Shown here piece after piece: positions 51,740 to 61,864 of a DNA stretch of 64,000 nucleotides. The stretch is from contig OZ024835.1 of the NCBI GenBank assembly GCA_964016985.1, positions 61,902,714 to 61,966,713 on the forward strand, in the 5' to 3' direction. The notes beneath the pieces were generated by a model that had not been told where the DNA came from, searched no databases, and saw only the letters and a list, made by a program, of their open reading frames with translations. The first letter of the stretch is position 1. The number at the start of each line of letters is the position of its first letter. This DNA is from Anodontia alba (Eukaryota; Mollusca; Bivalvia; Lucinida; Lucinidae). Made by a program: the position numbers and the translations under genes.

Positions 51740-51881
51740 ACCATATTTATCCTAAATATTTGGACAGACAGGCTTGAGCAAACAGTGTAGCCCCAGATAT
51801 CACATGCCGCAACATGCCACATCTGATCAGGGTCTATACTGTTTGCCACTCAACCCGCAGTTTTGGTCACATTGACAGGCA
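51740..51881. mobile_element. M1 MITE, left part and hairpin
   Basis: 'accatatttatcctaaatat', core K 'caaacagtgtagccccagat'/'gatcagggtctatactgttt', then 'ttttggtcacattgacagg'. It lies 25 bp upstream of an EXT1 acceptor. Confidence 0.72.
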
Positions 51882-51901
51882 TAGCTCCAAATACAGCCAA
51901 A

Positions 51902-52262
51902 TACAGTCAAACTTCAATGGCTCGAATATCTTTGGGACCATGGAAATTTGTTTGAGAGATGAGTAGTTCAAGCCAATGAAATTTAATCATGGCGTCAGGT
52001 CAGGAAGCAAATGGCGATAATTTATGAAAATGTTTTTGATCTTCAACAAAATAATGGTATTTGCATGTACTCATTAGAATTGCCTTGATGAGGCGATTCT
52101 AATGAGTACACACAACATACAATTTCATAATAAAGTAAGAAAATTTCACTCAATATTTGTTTTCTTGAGATATCGGAAAAATTCCATAGGGACTCAAAAA
52201 TGAGTTCGAATAAGCTATGGTAAACGAGCCATCGGTGTTCGAGCCATTGAAGTTCGACTGTA
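51902..52262. mobile_element. M10 MITE, reversed
   Basis: 'tacagtcaaacttcaatggc' to 'gccattgaagttcgactgta'. Core G 'gtactcattagaattgcctt' with inverse. Confidence 0.85.
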
Positions 52263-52267
52263 GGAAA

Positions 52268-52527
52268 TGGTATTAGCCTACCTAAATAATCAGGCAGAAA
52301 GGCCTAAGCAAACAGTGTAGACCCTGATCAGATGCCACAAAACATGGGATCTGATCAGGGTCTACACTATTTGCCACTCATCCCACAGTTTTAGTCATAG
52401 CTCCAGATAAGAAGGGGTATCAGTCTTCTGGTAAATAGTTCTTTTATTTTGCCATGCTCATTAGAAATACCTCGCAAGTGTTTAGAAGTTAGGAAAATGA
52501 CAATACTTTTTGACTGAACAAAAAAAA
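52268..52527. mobile_element. M1 fragment joined to M6 fragment
   Basis: M1: 'caaacagtgtagaccctgat', 'cagatgccacaaaacatggg' to 'acagttttagtcatagctcc'. M6 follows from 'tagctccagataagaagggg' but its hairpin is reduced to 'gctcattagaaatacctcgc'. Confidence 0.65.
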
Positions 52528-52693
52528 GACAACTGGACCAAGGTCCTGTATTGCCTGAGACCTGTCTCTCCCAATCTTTTTGGATAATTTTGCAGAATTA
52601 TTGTGACTCATGTCAGAGAAGCCAGCCTTATCTATTAAACAATCCTAGGATGACATGGTAAACAATGCAAAAACAAATAATGTCTCGCCTACC

Positions 52694-52886
52694 ATAGTTC
52701 CAAATAAGAGGGGTAATTCTACATAGTATTTTTCTTATTTCTCCACGAAAACATATGTTGTGGGTACTCATTAGAAGCGCCTCGGCAAGGCGCTTCTAAT
52801 GACTACCCACAACCTATGTTTTCTTGGAGAAATAAGAAAAATATCAGTATATTTGGATTGAAAAAAGTGCCTTATCTTGCGCTATG
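52694..52886. mobile_element. M6 MITE
   Basis: 'catagttccaaataagaggg' to 'agtgccttatcttgcgctat'. Core G perfect ('gcgcctcggcaaggcgc'). Confidence 0.85.
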
Positions 52887-53111
52887 CCCACATAAGATAC
52901 AAGAGCCAGAAATATGCAGTATCAGATGTACCGTATTTAAACTACTCTCTGTTTAACAGCTTTCCGAAAGTCATCTTTAGCCTGGGGCTTTACACAGAAG
53001 TAAACTTGCAAACCTTTGTTACAATTTAATGTAAAGGCACTTGTTGTACATACCTATGCACAAATTTTTATTCTAGCCTGCATTGGTTTAAAAAAAAAAA
53101 AAAACCCTAAA

Positions 53112-53465
53112 TACCGTATTTGATCTAATTACCGCACATACCCATATAAGCGCACAGTCGAGAAATTCCGTAGTCTTCAATTTACAGCCAGTGTACTTTT
53201 TCTTTACTTCTTTATAAAGGCATATGTTGTGGGTACTCATTTGAATTGCATCGACTTGTCGATACAATTCAAATGAGTACCTTTAACATATGCCTTTATA
53301 AATAAAATTAGAAAAAAACGCATAATTATCATCAAACAAGGCCTTTTCTGACTTTTTTTAATAGTGTATCCTTAGCAGGTAGATACGTATTTTACCACAG
53401 CCGAGTGTTCCCTGTAATTTTGTAAAACCTAAGCGCACAGTGCGGTAATTAGGTCGAATACGGTA
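53112..53465. mobile_element. M8 MITE, most complete
   Basis: 'taccgtatttgatctaatta' with 'ccgcacatacccatataagc' at left and 'gtgcggtaattaggtcgaat' then 'acggtac' at right. Core G 'gtgggtactcatttgaattg', 'catcgacttgtcgata' and inverse. Confidence 0.88.
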
Positions 53466-53883
53466 CCTTCATTTTTCCCCATAATAAAAATAGCTGCAAA
53501 TAATGCAAAATTTGGTAGGGTAGGTAAACTGGAGGCAAGTTTTCAACAAGTTCCACTTGTTGAAATTATCATGACATTGTCATGAATCATCAATAATTTA
53601 AAATCAGCAAAGACATGCAAAAAAAAAAAAAAATTATTTTCTAAATAAAAAAAAAAAAAAAGTCCAGTTTACTACAGAAATGGTCTATTTTTGGTGCAAA
53701 TTTTATTTTAGAGTAAATATTTCAGAACAAATTACAAAAACAGAAAAAGACAAAATTAATGGTTCCTGCTAAGATATTGTCTATCACAAATCAATTTTTC
53801 CATTTAGAATAATATGAAGAAAGCATTAAACATCTTTCTAAGGATATTGAGAGCATAGTAAGAAATTGGACAGCTGCAATGCT
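53466..53883. other. AT-rich, A runs, no gene
   Basis: Contains a small hairpin 'tttcaacaagttccacttgt' and two long A runs (about 53620 and 53650). Nothing else. Confidence 0.5.
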
Positions 53884-54150
53884 ATTAGGAAAGTATGCCT
53901 ACTCAAATATATTGAAATTTTACAACCAAAAACAGAAAATTTTCTGACAGAAAATATTTTTCATATTCCTGCTTAAAACATAGATTGTGGGTACCTGTTA
54001 GAACCGCCTCAGTTAGGCAGTTCTAACAAGTACCCACAATCTATGATTTTAGCAAAATAAGAAAATAATGTATACCCTGTAAACCCCTGTTTTACTATAC
54101 AAAAATGGGGTTTCAGGGGGTCAAAATTATATAGGCGTGTTTTCATGATG
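53884..54150. mobile_element. M9 MITE, reversed, left end eroded
   Basis: 'gcctactcaaatatattgaa' to 'ataggcgtgttttcatgatg'. Core G 'gtgggtacctgttagaaccg' with inverse. Confidence 0.75.
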
Positions 54151-54282
54151 CCATTCATCCAGCTGTAATGGTAAGGATTGAAAAAAAACAAACAAAATAA
54201 AATACATTATCTGGAGCTATGTACAGATATCACACCTATTTCAATCAAAAAATGCTGATATTTGCGGCAGGGCACAATATTT

Positions 54283-54545
54283 CCCACAAGATTGCATATC
54301 GAGGGTTGAGCGCAAGACTGTAGTAACTCAAACATATTTTTGAAACCCTTGTTTAGGGGCAACTTTGACCCCTTTGTAAACAATGCAAATTTAGGTGCCA
54401 TTGCTCATATGAGCAATGGCACCTAAATTTCCATTGTTTACAGAAAGAAATGTTGTAATCTTCATAAGGCCTTCATGGTGGGGAGATTAAATATTGGGAA
54501 AAACAACCATCTGACGTGCTACAATCAACCCTCGATATGCAGCCA
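54283..54545. repeat. inverted-repeat element with inner hairpin
   Basis: Ends 'attgcatatcgagggttga' and 'tcaaccctcgatatgcag'. Inner hairpin 'aaatttaggtgccattgctc' with 'gagcaatggcacctaaattt' at 54386-54430. About 260 bp, one copy seen; TCAACCCTC-type ends recall M17. Confidence 0.65.
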
Positions 54546-54760
54546 GTGAAGACTCAGATCAGCCTACATCATCCACAAAAGCTGATCAGAGTCGTCACTG
54601 TCTGCCTGAAGACTACCCATGGAATGCACTGCAAAGACTCCAAGCAGACTGCACAAATGTGCAGTCAGATCTGAGTATATGCTGGGCGCGCATGCAATCT
54701 TGTAGGGAATGGCCTGCCCTGGCTCAAATTCTCCATGAAAACGTACGTTGTGGAATCTCA
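54546..54760. repeat. core-K-related hairpins
   Basis: 'agtgaagactcagatcagcc' pairs with 'gctgatcagagtcgtcactg', then 'gcaaagactccaagcagact' with 'gcagtcagatctgagtatat'. Related to 1185-1425. Confidence 0.5.
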
Positions 54761-55044
54761 TCAGAAGTGCCTAGTCAATCTCATGCCCATCTGTCCAAAT
54801 AGTTAGGGTAAATATGGTAGGTTCAACAGAGCCATTTCATTCAGCAGCTAATTGCTTGCTCCATAATTGCCGAAAAACAGGTACATTCTTGATGAAATGG
54901 GCTTTGTCCAAATTCAAGAAAGATGAGTACATTTTAGACGTTAACAACAGTGTTTTTGGTAAAAAAAAATAAAATAAAAAAAATTGAAAGTAAAACTGCA
55001 AGGTATGCAGACAAAGTATATCAAAGATAAAGCAGCTAATTTAA
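54761..55044. other. nothing recognised
   Basis: AT-rich with an A-rich tract near 54960. No ORF supported. Confidence 0.4.
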
Positions 55045-55257
55045 TTAACTTTTACGGCACTCTCTGGGCTAATTCAGCAGATTCGGCTCATTGGTGATAC
55101 TTTTCTAGTTTTTCCTAGAAAAAAGGATTTAAAATTTCATGCAAATTATTTGGAGACAATTTGCATGAAATGTCAAAACCTGTTTTCTGGGAAAAATAAG
55201 GAAAATATTTCAACATGTCTGCTGAAAATTTTACGCAGAGTACTATAAGCTTTAAAA
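55045..55257. mobile_element. M3 MITE
   Basis: TTAA left. 'acggcactctctgggctaat', core T shortened ('ttcatgcaaattatttggag'). Right end 'cgcagagtactataagcttt'. Confidence 0.75.
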
Positions 55258-55291
55258 TTAGTTTTCTTATGGTAAAACAGTTATGCAGCAT

Positions 55292-55485
55292 TTACCATAA
55301 TAATCCTAAGTATTTGGGCAGACAGACCTAAGCAAACAGTGCCAACCCAGATTGTGGCATCTCATCAGGGTCTACACTGTTTGCCACTCATCCAGTTATT
55401 TTTTTGGACACATCAACAGGTAGTAAAATTGACCTATTCAAATGTTAGGACAGGTGTGGTTCCAATATTTAGAGTAAATACGGTA
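55292..55485. mobile_element. M1 MITE
   Basis: 'taccataataatcctaagta' to 'tatttagagtaaatacggta'. Core K partly deleted ('agtgccaacccagattgtgg'). Confidence 0.8.
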
Positions 55486-55584
55486 ATTTATCATCTGCTG
55501 AAAGCTTATTAGGGTGTAAGACATGCAACTGATGAAAAGAGAGCAAAAAAAAAAAAAAAAAAAAAAGAAATGAAGTACTGTAAT

Positions 55585-56003
55585 TACCGTAAATATTGGG
55601 ACAGACCGGCCTGAACAAACAATGTAGACCCAGATCAGATGCCGCAGAATGAGGCATCTGATCAGGGTCTACACTGTTTGCAACTCATCCAGCGCCTATT
55701 TTAGACACATTGGTAGGTAGTAAAAGACACTTTTTTCTAATTTTAGTACACTTAGTATGGTAAGGAGTTAAGCCTTAAATTGCCAATCACAACAATTGTC
55801 GACTGCTTTGTCACCTGCTTGTAATTTTAAAAGTCATTTCTGCAAACAGTGTGGACCCAGATCAGACTGCTTTACACTGTTTGCCTGTATGCAAAACTAG
55901 GTTTGGAAAGTTTGCAAGAATATTCAGCAGATAACATTTTCAGATGCAGGTTTTCTTGGTGTTTTAAGGGTTAAGGCGTCCCAATACATAGGGTAAATAT
56001 GGT
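55585..56003. mobile_element. M1 MITE split by M5
   Basis: 'taccgtaaatattgggacag' to 'catagggtaaatatggta'. The core K hairpin is intact. The right flank breaks at 'atggtaaggagTTAA' where M5 sits and resumes 'ggcgtcccaatacatag'. Confidence 0.85.
55768..55974. mobile_element. M5 MITE inside M1
   Basis: TTAA at 55768 and 55971. Core K is truncated to 'gtgtggacccagatcagact' then 'gctttacactgtttgc'. The host M1 otherwise has a single TTAA at this point, consistent with TTAA target duplication. Confidence 0.85.
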
Positions 56004-56027
56004 AGTTCCAGATTTGCGGAGTATCCT

Positions 56028-56259
56028 GGGCCCAGTTGTTCAAAGCTAACGACATCGTTAGTTAATGATTTGTTAAAATTTACATGAGTGATATGCAAAT
56101 ATGCTGAAATGTTTGGCTGAAAACATGTGAGCAGTGCAAAAGCTACTCACAATTTTTCAGCAAAAAATATCAGAATATTGTATATTGAATTGCTAAAACA
56201 GTTAATAAAATGACTTAACAAGCTTGTTACGCTAACGATGCTTTGAACAACTGGGCCCA
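56028..56259. mobile_element. M7 MITE
   Basis: 'gggcccagttgttcaaagct' to 'gctttgaacaactgggccca'. Left hairpin arm partly deleted. Confidence 0.82.
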
Positions 56260-56500
56260 GATAATTATTTTTCTTATTTTTCCATGAAAGCATACAGTAA
56301 ATGTCCTAAAATTTTGTACACCAAATGTTCTGACAAAATGACATATGCAAAAAATGTAGACCCAGATCAGGATGACGTTTCATGCAAATTGTCTCCTAAG
56401 ATTCAAATTCTATTTTCTCGGAAAAATAAGATAAAAAAAAAAAAGTTCAAAATGTCGTCAGCTAAAATTTTAACTCAGCATGCTAAGCGTTACGTTTTAG
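56260..56500. mobile_element. chimera of M6, M18 and M3 pieces
   Basis: 'cttatttttccatgaaagca' (M6), 'acagtaaatgtcctaaaatt' (M18), 'gtagacccagatcaggatga' (core K) and 'gtttcatgcaaattgtctcc' (M3) follow one another without spacers. Confidence 0.5.
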
Positions 56501-56572
56501 TCCAGGCTTGAATGTTTTTGTTTGCTGTATTTTGCATCAATCCCTCAAAAACTTCCATAAACACATGGACTG

Positions 56573-57643
56573 CAAGTATGTCAAACCAATGTAAAACTTG
56601 AACATCTTATCATCATTTTTTTGTCGACTCAACATTGAATTGATGTAGTGTTTTAGGTTTAGAAGGACTTTCACGATCTCGGGTTTGGGGGGTAACTTCC
56701 TATATATGGCATACTACGGATGTGCATGCCGAATGCCCCCTTTTTCAGCGCTGCCAGGTATATGATTGGCCCCCTTTTTTCAACAAAAAGTCTGCAATCT
56801 GACAACATCAGAGGATGCTGCTTTCAGTTTTAACACCGTGTGCCTGCTGGGCCTTCTCCCGTTCCTTGTTTGGTTTAGGACCATAAAGAAAATTTTGCTG
56901 TTTTTCTCCAGTGTCAAGTATGTCAAACCAATGTAAAACTTGAACATCTTATCATCATTTTTTTGTCGACTCAACATTGAATTGATGTAGTGTTTTAGGT
57001 TTACAAGGACTTTCACGATCTCGGGTTTTGGTGGTAACTTCCTATATATGGCATACTACGGATGTGCATGCCGATGGCCCTCTTTTTCAGCGCTGCCAGG
57101 TATATGATTGGCCCCCTTTTTTCAACAAAAAGTATATGAATGACCCGATTTTTCTGGATTCCTATGTGAAAGGCCCCATTTTTCTGACATACATATTTTT
57201 CGCTCAGAGAGTTTTCGAGGCTGCTTGTTCTCTTGGTATTCAATATTCAATGAATTGACTGTGATACTTGTCTGACAACCAGCAATAAATGGGTACAAAA
57301 AATCAAAGGGCAGTATATGAATAGGTCAACATGTCAGATGATGGGGTAGGTTTTGAAATACTGGCTCGCACACCAGTACCACAATCACCCCTGTTACCCC
57401 ACCCCCCACTCCTCCCCACCACCCCCTGAGTTACTGGCTGTTTCACAGGCTTTTTTTTTTTTCAGGAAAGGCTGACATGAAATCTTAATATTGTTTTCTA
57501 AAATCCGATTCTCAGTCTGCAATCTGACAACATCAGAGGATGCTGCTTTCAGTTTTAACACCGTGTGCCTGCTGGGCCTTCTCCCGTTCCTTGTTTGGTT
57601 TAGGACCATAAAGAAAATTTCGCTGTTTTTCTCCAGTGTCCCA
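56573..57643. repeat. duplicated block, order A-B-A'-C-B'
   Basis: A (56573-56787) recurs as A' (about 56915-57132), and B (56788-56914) recurs as B' (57514-57642), nearly unchanged. A holds 'acttcctatatatggcatac' and 'cagcgctgccaggtatatga'. B holds 'tgcaatctgacaacatcaga' and 'tggtttaggaccataaagaa'. C is present once. B is thus found once fused directly between A and A'. Confidence 0.85.
57028..57258 (+). other. open frame over A'-C, repeated clause
   Basis: The frame reads QRCQVYDWPPFFNKKYMNDP and then a second similar clause DSYVKGPIFLTYIFFAQRVF. The internal rhythm (gatt-ggcccc-ttttt, then gaccc-gattttt, then ggcccc-attttt) suggests a degenerate direct repeat rather than a protein. Confidence 0.25.
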
Positions 57644-57687
57644 GAGCCACTCTTACAATCGCCATAACAGCAATTTTTTGTAGTCAC
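57394..57687 (-). CDS. unrecognised open frame over B' (possible gene or repeat-encoded fragment)
   Basis: The 97-codon minus frame contains GTLEKNSEIFFMVLNQTRNG, RRPSRHTVLKLKAASSDVV and RLQTENRILENNIKIS. The last 35 residues have a coiled-coil-like heptad look (LKLKAASSDVVRLQTENRIL). The same frame is partly present in B (56780-57016). It ends in low-complexity Gly/Lys sequence encoded by C/T-rich repeats. No family is recognised. It may be an exon of an unrelated gene, a transposon fragment, or chance; nothing supports expression. Confidence 0.25.
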   Translation of the reverse strand: MTTKNCCYGDCKSGSGTLEKNSEIFFMVLNQTRNGRRPSRHTVLKLKAASSDVVRLQTENRILENNIKISCQPFLKKKKACETASNSGGGGEEWGVG

Positions 57688-57699
57688 TATGATGGAATT

Positions 57700-57946
57700 T
57701 TAACGTCTAAACATTAGGAAAACTCGTGAAATTTGCAACAATATACTGGTTTTGCCTGTCAGATAACGCATTATACACATTTCATATACGAGTGTTTGTC
57801 CGAAATCGTCACAGCGATGCTGCAGGATGCTAAAATTAGTAAGGTCTATAATTAGTGCATTATTGGAATTCGTATAAGCGCTATATCAGTTGGATGCCCT
57901 GGTGCAGTGTCTACACGACACCTTTGCACCACCCGACCACCCCCCT
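57700..57946. other. no gene; SINE-like words
   Basis: 'cagttggatgccctggtgca' and 'accacccgaccacccccc' near 57890-57945 resemble the SINE-C head region. The rest is unassigned. Confidence 0.35.
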
Positions 57947-58082
57947 AATCTGGGTCTACACTGTTTGTCAAATAATACATCAATATTTTAAACACATCAA
58001 GAGGTAGTAAAATGGACTATTTCAAATTTTAGGACAAGTATGTTAAGTAGATAAGGTGTCCCAATACTTAGGGTAAATACAG
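57947..58082. mobile_element. M1 MITE right half
   Basis: 'atctgggtctacactgtttg', 'cacatcaagaggtagtaaaa', 'taggacaagtatgttaagta' and 'cccaatacttagggtaaata'. The left half is absent. Confidence 0.75.
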
Positions 58083-58255
58083 AATTCAGACTGAAAAAAG
58101 GCCTCTTTAATTATCAAGAGCCATGATTCAAGACAGAACATATATTGTGTAGGTACCAAAAGGTCTCCCCAGACAGTTTTAGGCATTTGTCATTCCTGAG
58201 TAGCTGCCTCAATGTATTTCAGGCTTCCACAGATTTCTTTTGATGTTCTGCAGTC

Positions 58256-58468
58256 TATGGTAAATGTCCTGAAATTTAGTATGTACACCAAAGTGTTAGA
58301 CAAAGTGGCTTATGCAAACAGTGCAGACCCAGATCGGAGCAGTCTGATCAGGGGCTACACTTTTTGCCATTCCACTAGGTATTGTAGGAAACAACTGCAT
58401 AAATAGCAAGATTTGGGTAAAAAAAGTATAGGATAAAGTGTTCGAATTTTTAGGACATTTACCGTAAT
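58256..58468. mobile_element. M18 MITE with core K
   Basis: 'tatggtaaatgtcctgaaat' is inverted at the right ('tttttaggacatttaccgta'). Core K 'caaacagtgcagacccagat'/'ctgatcaggggctacac' sits in the centre. Related terminal words occur at 20270 and 56295. Confidence 0.75.
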
Positions 58469-58505
58469 ATAAGATTTCAGTCATAATACATTTGATGTCT
58501 GCATC

Positions 58506-58719
58506 TTAACCATTATCACTCTCTGGGCAAATTCAGCAGATAACAAATTGATATTTTTCTTATTTTTTCCCAGAGTATAGGATTTGACATTTCATGCAAA
58601 TTGTCTCCTCAGGAGACAATTTGCATGAAATGTCAATGCTAAATTTGTGTGTAAAAAAAATAGGAAAAATATTTAAAAATGTTGTCTGCTGAATCTTTTC
58701 CCAGCATTCTCAGCATTAA
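58506..58719. mobile_element. M3 MITE
   Basis: 'ttaaccattatcactctctg' to 'cccagcattctcagcattaa', TTAA at both ends. Core T perfect ('gcaaattgtctcctcaggag'). Confidence 0.85.
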
Positions 58720-59043
58720 AGTGCAAAGAAATTATCTTTCTTTAAACAGTTATATTAGAATGCTCTGGATAAATTTAGCAAACATATCAAATTGATTATA
58801 TTTTATTCTTATTTTTTCCAGAAAATAGAAATTAATTTTGCATGAAATGTAAAGCTATCCAGCATGCTACGCATTAAAGTGAAAATACTTTTGGTAACAT
58901 TTTGGAAATTGGAAAAATTCGCAGATGCCAAAAGAATAACTTTTCCACAAATTACAATCAATATGAATTACTTCTTTTCAGTGAACCTTCCAAAAGTTAA
59001 TTGACGGTACCCCAGTTCTGGAGAGACATTTTGTATTGACTAC
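58720..59043. other. decayed M3 then unassigned AT-rich sequence
   Basis: 'tgctctggataaatttagca' to 'tatccagcatgctacgcatt' (58750-58875) follows M3 order with the hairpin lost. Nothing is recognised after it. Confidence 0.45.
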
Positions 59044-59235
59044 TTAACCTTTACAACTCTCTGGGCTATTACAGCAGATGACAAATTGATGACATTTTTC
59101 TTATTTTTTCTCAGAAAAGAGGATTTGACATTGGAGACAATTTGTATGAAATGTCAAAACCTGTTTTCTGGGATAAAATAAGATAAATATTTCAAAATGT
59201 TGTCTGCTGAAATTTTACCCAGAGAGCTAAGCACT
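59044..59235. mobile_element. M3 MITE, left hairpin arm lost
   Basis: 'ttaacctttacaactctctg', then 'aggatttgacattggagaca' shows the left arm cut short; right arm 'acaatttgtatgaaatgtca' is intact. Confidence 0.75.
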
Positions 59236-59462
59236 ATATTAGCAATATGAGGCTGTATAGACCGCCCCAGCCAGAAACCCTGGGAATGGACCATTCAGCC
59301 TGGGGCTGACATGCATGGCCTAAACTGCAGAGTGTAACACGTCTGACCAGAGGCAGGTCAAGATAGAGACCTAACAGAATTAGAGCGGTCTAGATCAGTT
59401 TTTGGTACAAAGAGTATTTTACCCCCTGCTTTTAATCTTAATACTTAATTGCCCATTTGCAA

Positions 59463-59640
59463 TGCTTAACTCTTAAAGCACCAAGCATATTTAGTGTAGC
59501 ATACAAAATTCACAATTTTTCAGAGAAAATAAAGCTTGGCATTTGATGTGAATTGTCTGTATGCAGACAAATGTGAATTGTCTGTATGCAGACAATTCAC
59601 ATCAAATGCCATGCTTTATTTTCTCTGAAAAATTAAGCAT
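59463..59640. mobile_element. M4-type MITE with duplicated apex
   Basis: 'cttaactcttaaagcaccaa', 'aagcttggcatttgatgtga' with inverse 'tcacatcaaatgccatgctt'. The apex 'gtgaattgtctgtatgcaga' is tandemly repeated. Confidence 0.7.
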
Positions 59641-59654
59641 CATAGCATCATGAT

Positions 59655-60350
59655 TTCAACAAACTTAATAGACTTTGAGTCCCTGATGCTGTATACCAAT
59701 ATTCAGCCTCAGAGCTTTCTTCTGGAGAAGATTTTAAAGTGTTTTACCATATAGGGGCATGGCAGTCATTTTGTTGAATAGCACGGAACCAATTGTCAAT
59801 ATCCTTTCAACAGAAGGCCCTATGTGAAATCTAGTGAAATTGTTCAAACTGTTTCAGAGAAGAAGACATTTAAAGATTTCACAATTTTATACATGTATAT
59901 AGCCCAAGAACAAGGGCAGATAGCCCCCTCACCCCACCCCACAACCCCCCGCCCCCCACACAAAAGTTTTTACTCATAAGTTGTAAGTTTCAGCCATTAG
60001 TCTTTATCATCCATTGAGAAAATGATTTTTCAACATTTTCCCCATACAAATGTATGGGGTGCAAATTTGACTTTGCCGTAAAAAGGTCAAAGGTCAACCT
60101 AGGACCATCATTTGAACAAAACTTAGTAGACCTTGAGTCCCGATGCTATATACATATACCAAGATTCAGCCTCAAAGCTTTCTTGGTTCTGGGGAAGAAG
60201 ACTTTTAAATCTTTTTACCATATATGGGCATGGCTGCCATCTTGTTCAATGGCACGGAAACATTCGAACAAATTGTCAATACCCTTTGGACAGAAAGCCC
60301 CATGCAAAATCTAGTGAAAATCGCTTAAGTGGTTTCAGAGAAGAGACCCC
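59655..60350 (+). repeat. HINE-4-type core, two diverged units
   Basis: 'cttaatagactttgagtccc', 'attcagcctcagagctttct', 'ttttaccatataggggcatg' and 'tgtgaaatctagtgaaattg' recur in order about 455 bp later. Between them is a C-rich tract at 59921-59965 ('cctcaccccaccccacaacc'). Confidence 0.6.
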
Positions 60351-60645
60351 CACAAAGAAAGTTTGTGAGAGGTGTAAAAAGTGTATCTGGAGCTAAGTTG
60401 GGATCTACCCTGTTTGCTCAGACCTGTCTGTCTAAATACTTTGAGCAACTATGGTAATTTTGGTATGTAATTTTTGCTGCACATATTCATGCTTGTAACA
60501 GTAACCCAAAGCTCATAGCTCCAGATAAGGCACAGTTTTTCCTACCAAAAAGTATGAATAGTTTTCGTATTTCTGCACGAAAACATATGTTGTGGGTACT
60601 CATCAGAAGCGCCTCAATGAGGCGCTTCTAATGAGTACCCACAAC

Positions 60646-61614
60646 TAGAGGAGTAACGATTCACCGAAAGTACGGTTCACCGTGGTATGAAGCTGGCGGT
60701 TCGGTTCACGGTCCGTTTTTTTTATTATTTCGGTTCGGTTTGGTTCGGTTCACCCAAAAAAATTTCTTCGAATGACAAAATTAAGAACAAAAATAGCAGA
60801 GAAACTGCTTAAATGTTGTTTTTATGTTGAATCCTACTTAATTTTGCTTTATTGATACATTAATTATCGATGTAAGCGTCTTCTTTCGCCTTACGACAAC
60901 TACCGTATTCCGTTCAGCTAAAAAGCACTCGCAACAATAGACTGTTCAGCCCATAAAAATATCTCAATTTTCGTGAAAGAAATATTGTTTTAATGATTAA
61001 ATCTTCCATAACATGGTTCTATATAAGCTTATTAACAGATTTCGAATGAAATAAAAAAAAGTCAGACATCTAAAAAATATTAAGTTTACAGTTATTTTTA
61101 CGGCGCCGAACGCTCCTGTCATGAATGCATTAAGGCCGAATCCATAACCTTGACCTTCGAAATTTTTGTCACAGCTGATCGCGGCGAACTCGAGCGAAAG
61201 AGCGGAGAAAATGAGCATGTTTAGGGGCCAAAAAGACAAAGAACCGAACTTGGTTGACCCGCCAGCTTCTTTTAAGTCGCCAATACTTTTGGATTTGTTC
61301 AAATTACGTCCGACAAAGGAGTCCGAGAAACTGACAAAACCAAAAGTATTTGCAAAATTTGCAAAGGGTCAATGTCGTACAGTAGTGGCAATACCTCTAA
61401 TATGTCGACTTATCTGAAAAGGAAACACCCAGAAATAACCCTTCAAAAACCCGAGTCAAAACCCAAGAATCTAACAGCTGAACAAGCTTATAGCATGGCC
61501 AGGCTGTGTGTGTGTCAGTCTGTCTGATTAAAAGTATCACGATACGTATCGTATCGTGTGGTAAGTATCACGATACGTATCGTATCGTGAGGTAGGTGTA
61601 TCGTTACACCCCTA
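60646..61614 (+). mobile_element. hAT-superfamily element, internally deleted (969 bp)
   Basis: The ends are TAGAGGAGTAACGATTCACC and, read inward from the right, TAGGGGTGTAACGATACACC. CCCACAAC is duplicated on both sides (60638-60645, 61615-61622). An 8-bp duplication and TAG-rich ends define hAT. Subterminal motifs are 'ggttcggttcacggtccg' and 'ggttcggtttggttcggttc' on the left and ATACGTATCGTAT twice on the right. It keeps a BED-finger remnant but no transposase catalytic domain. Confidence 0.9.
61166..61527 (+). pseudogene. BED zinc-finger remnant of hAT transposase (ZBED-like), frameshifted
   Basis: The first frame reads MSMFRGQKDKEPNLVDPPAS and then LFKLRPTKESEKLTK. A one-base frame change near 61320-61350 leads to SICKICKGSMSYSSGNTSNM and STYLKRKHPEI, ending RLCVCQSV stop at 61525. 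CxxC followed by NTSN..x.YLKRKHP is the BED finger pattern of hAT transposases. The first histidine, usually in a 'HLKRKH' setting, is Tyr here. The RNase-H-like catalytic domain that should follow is deleted. Non-functional by sequence. Confidence 0.75.
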
Positions 61615-61864
61615 CCCACAACATATGTTTTCTTGCAGTTATAAGAAAAATATTTTCTGGATTCTCCCTCTTATCTGGAGCTATGATGTTTAAATAAATT
61701 TTCCAACACTAAAGAATGTCAGATTCATGACTTTCTATTATAAATTAAAAGCTCATTTCAAAGCATGTGGTTATTGTATAGCTAAACAATAAATATTTTC
61801 TCAGTGTCAATGACAAAAGGTACCTTACGGTACAGCTGCATACAAGGTGATGAGCATGCTTGTA

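Larger units (their letters stand above)
60513..61685. mobile_element. M6 MITE split by hAT element
   Basis: 'catagctccagataaggcac' and core G are complete to 'gagtacccacaac'. The right flank resumes 'atatgttttcttgcagttat' and ends 'tcttatctggagctatg'. Confidence 0.88.

Noticed and set aside
59921..59970. C-rich tract as a promoter or CpG island
   Set aside because: It has almost no CpG and sits between two copies of a repeat unit; no gene starts nearby.
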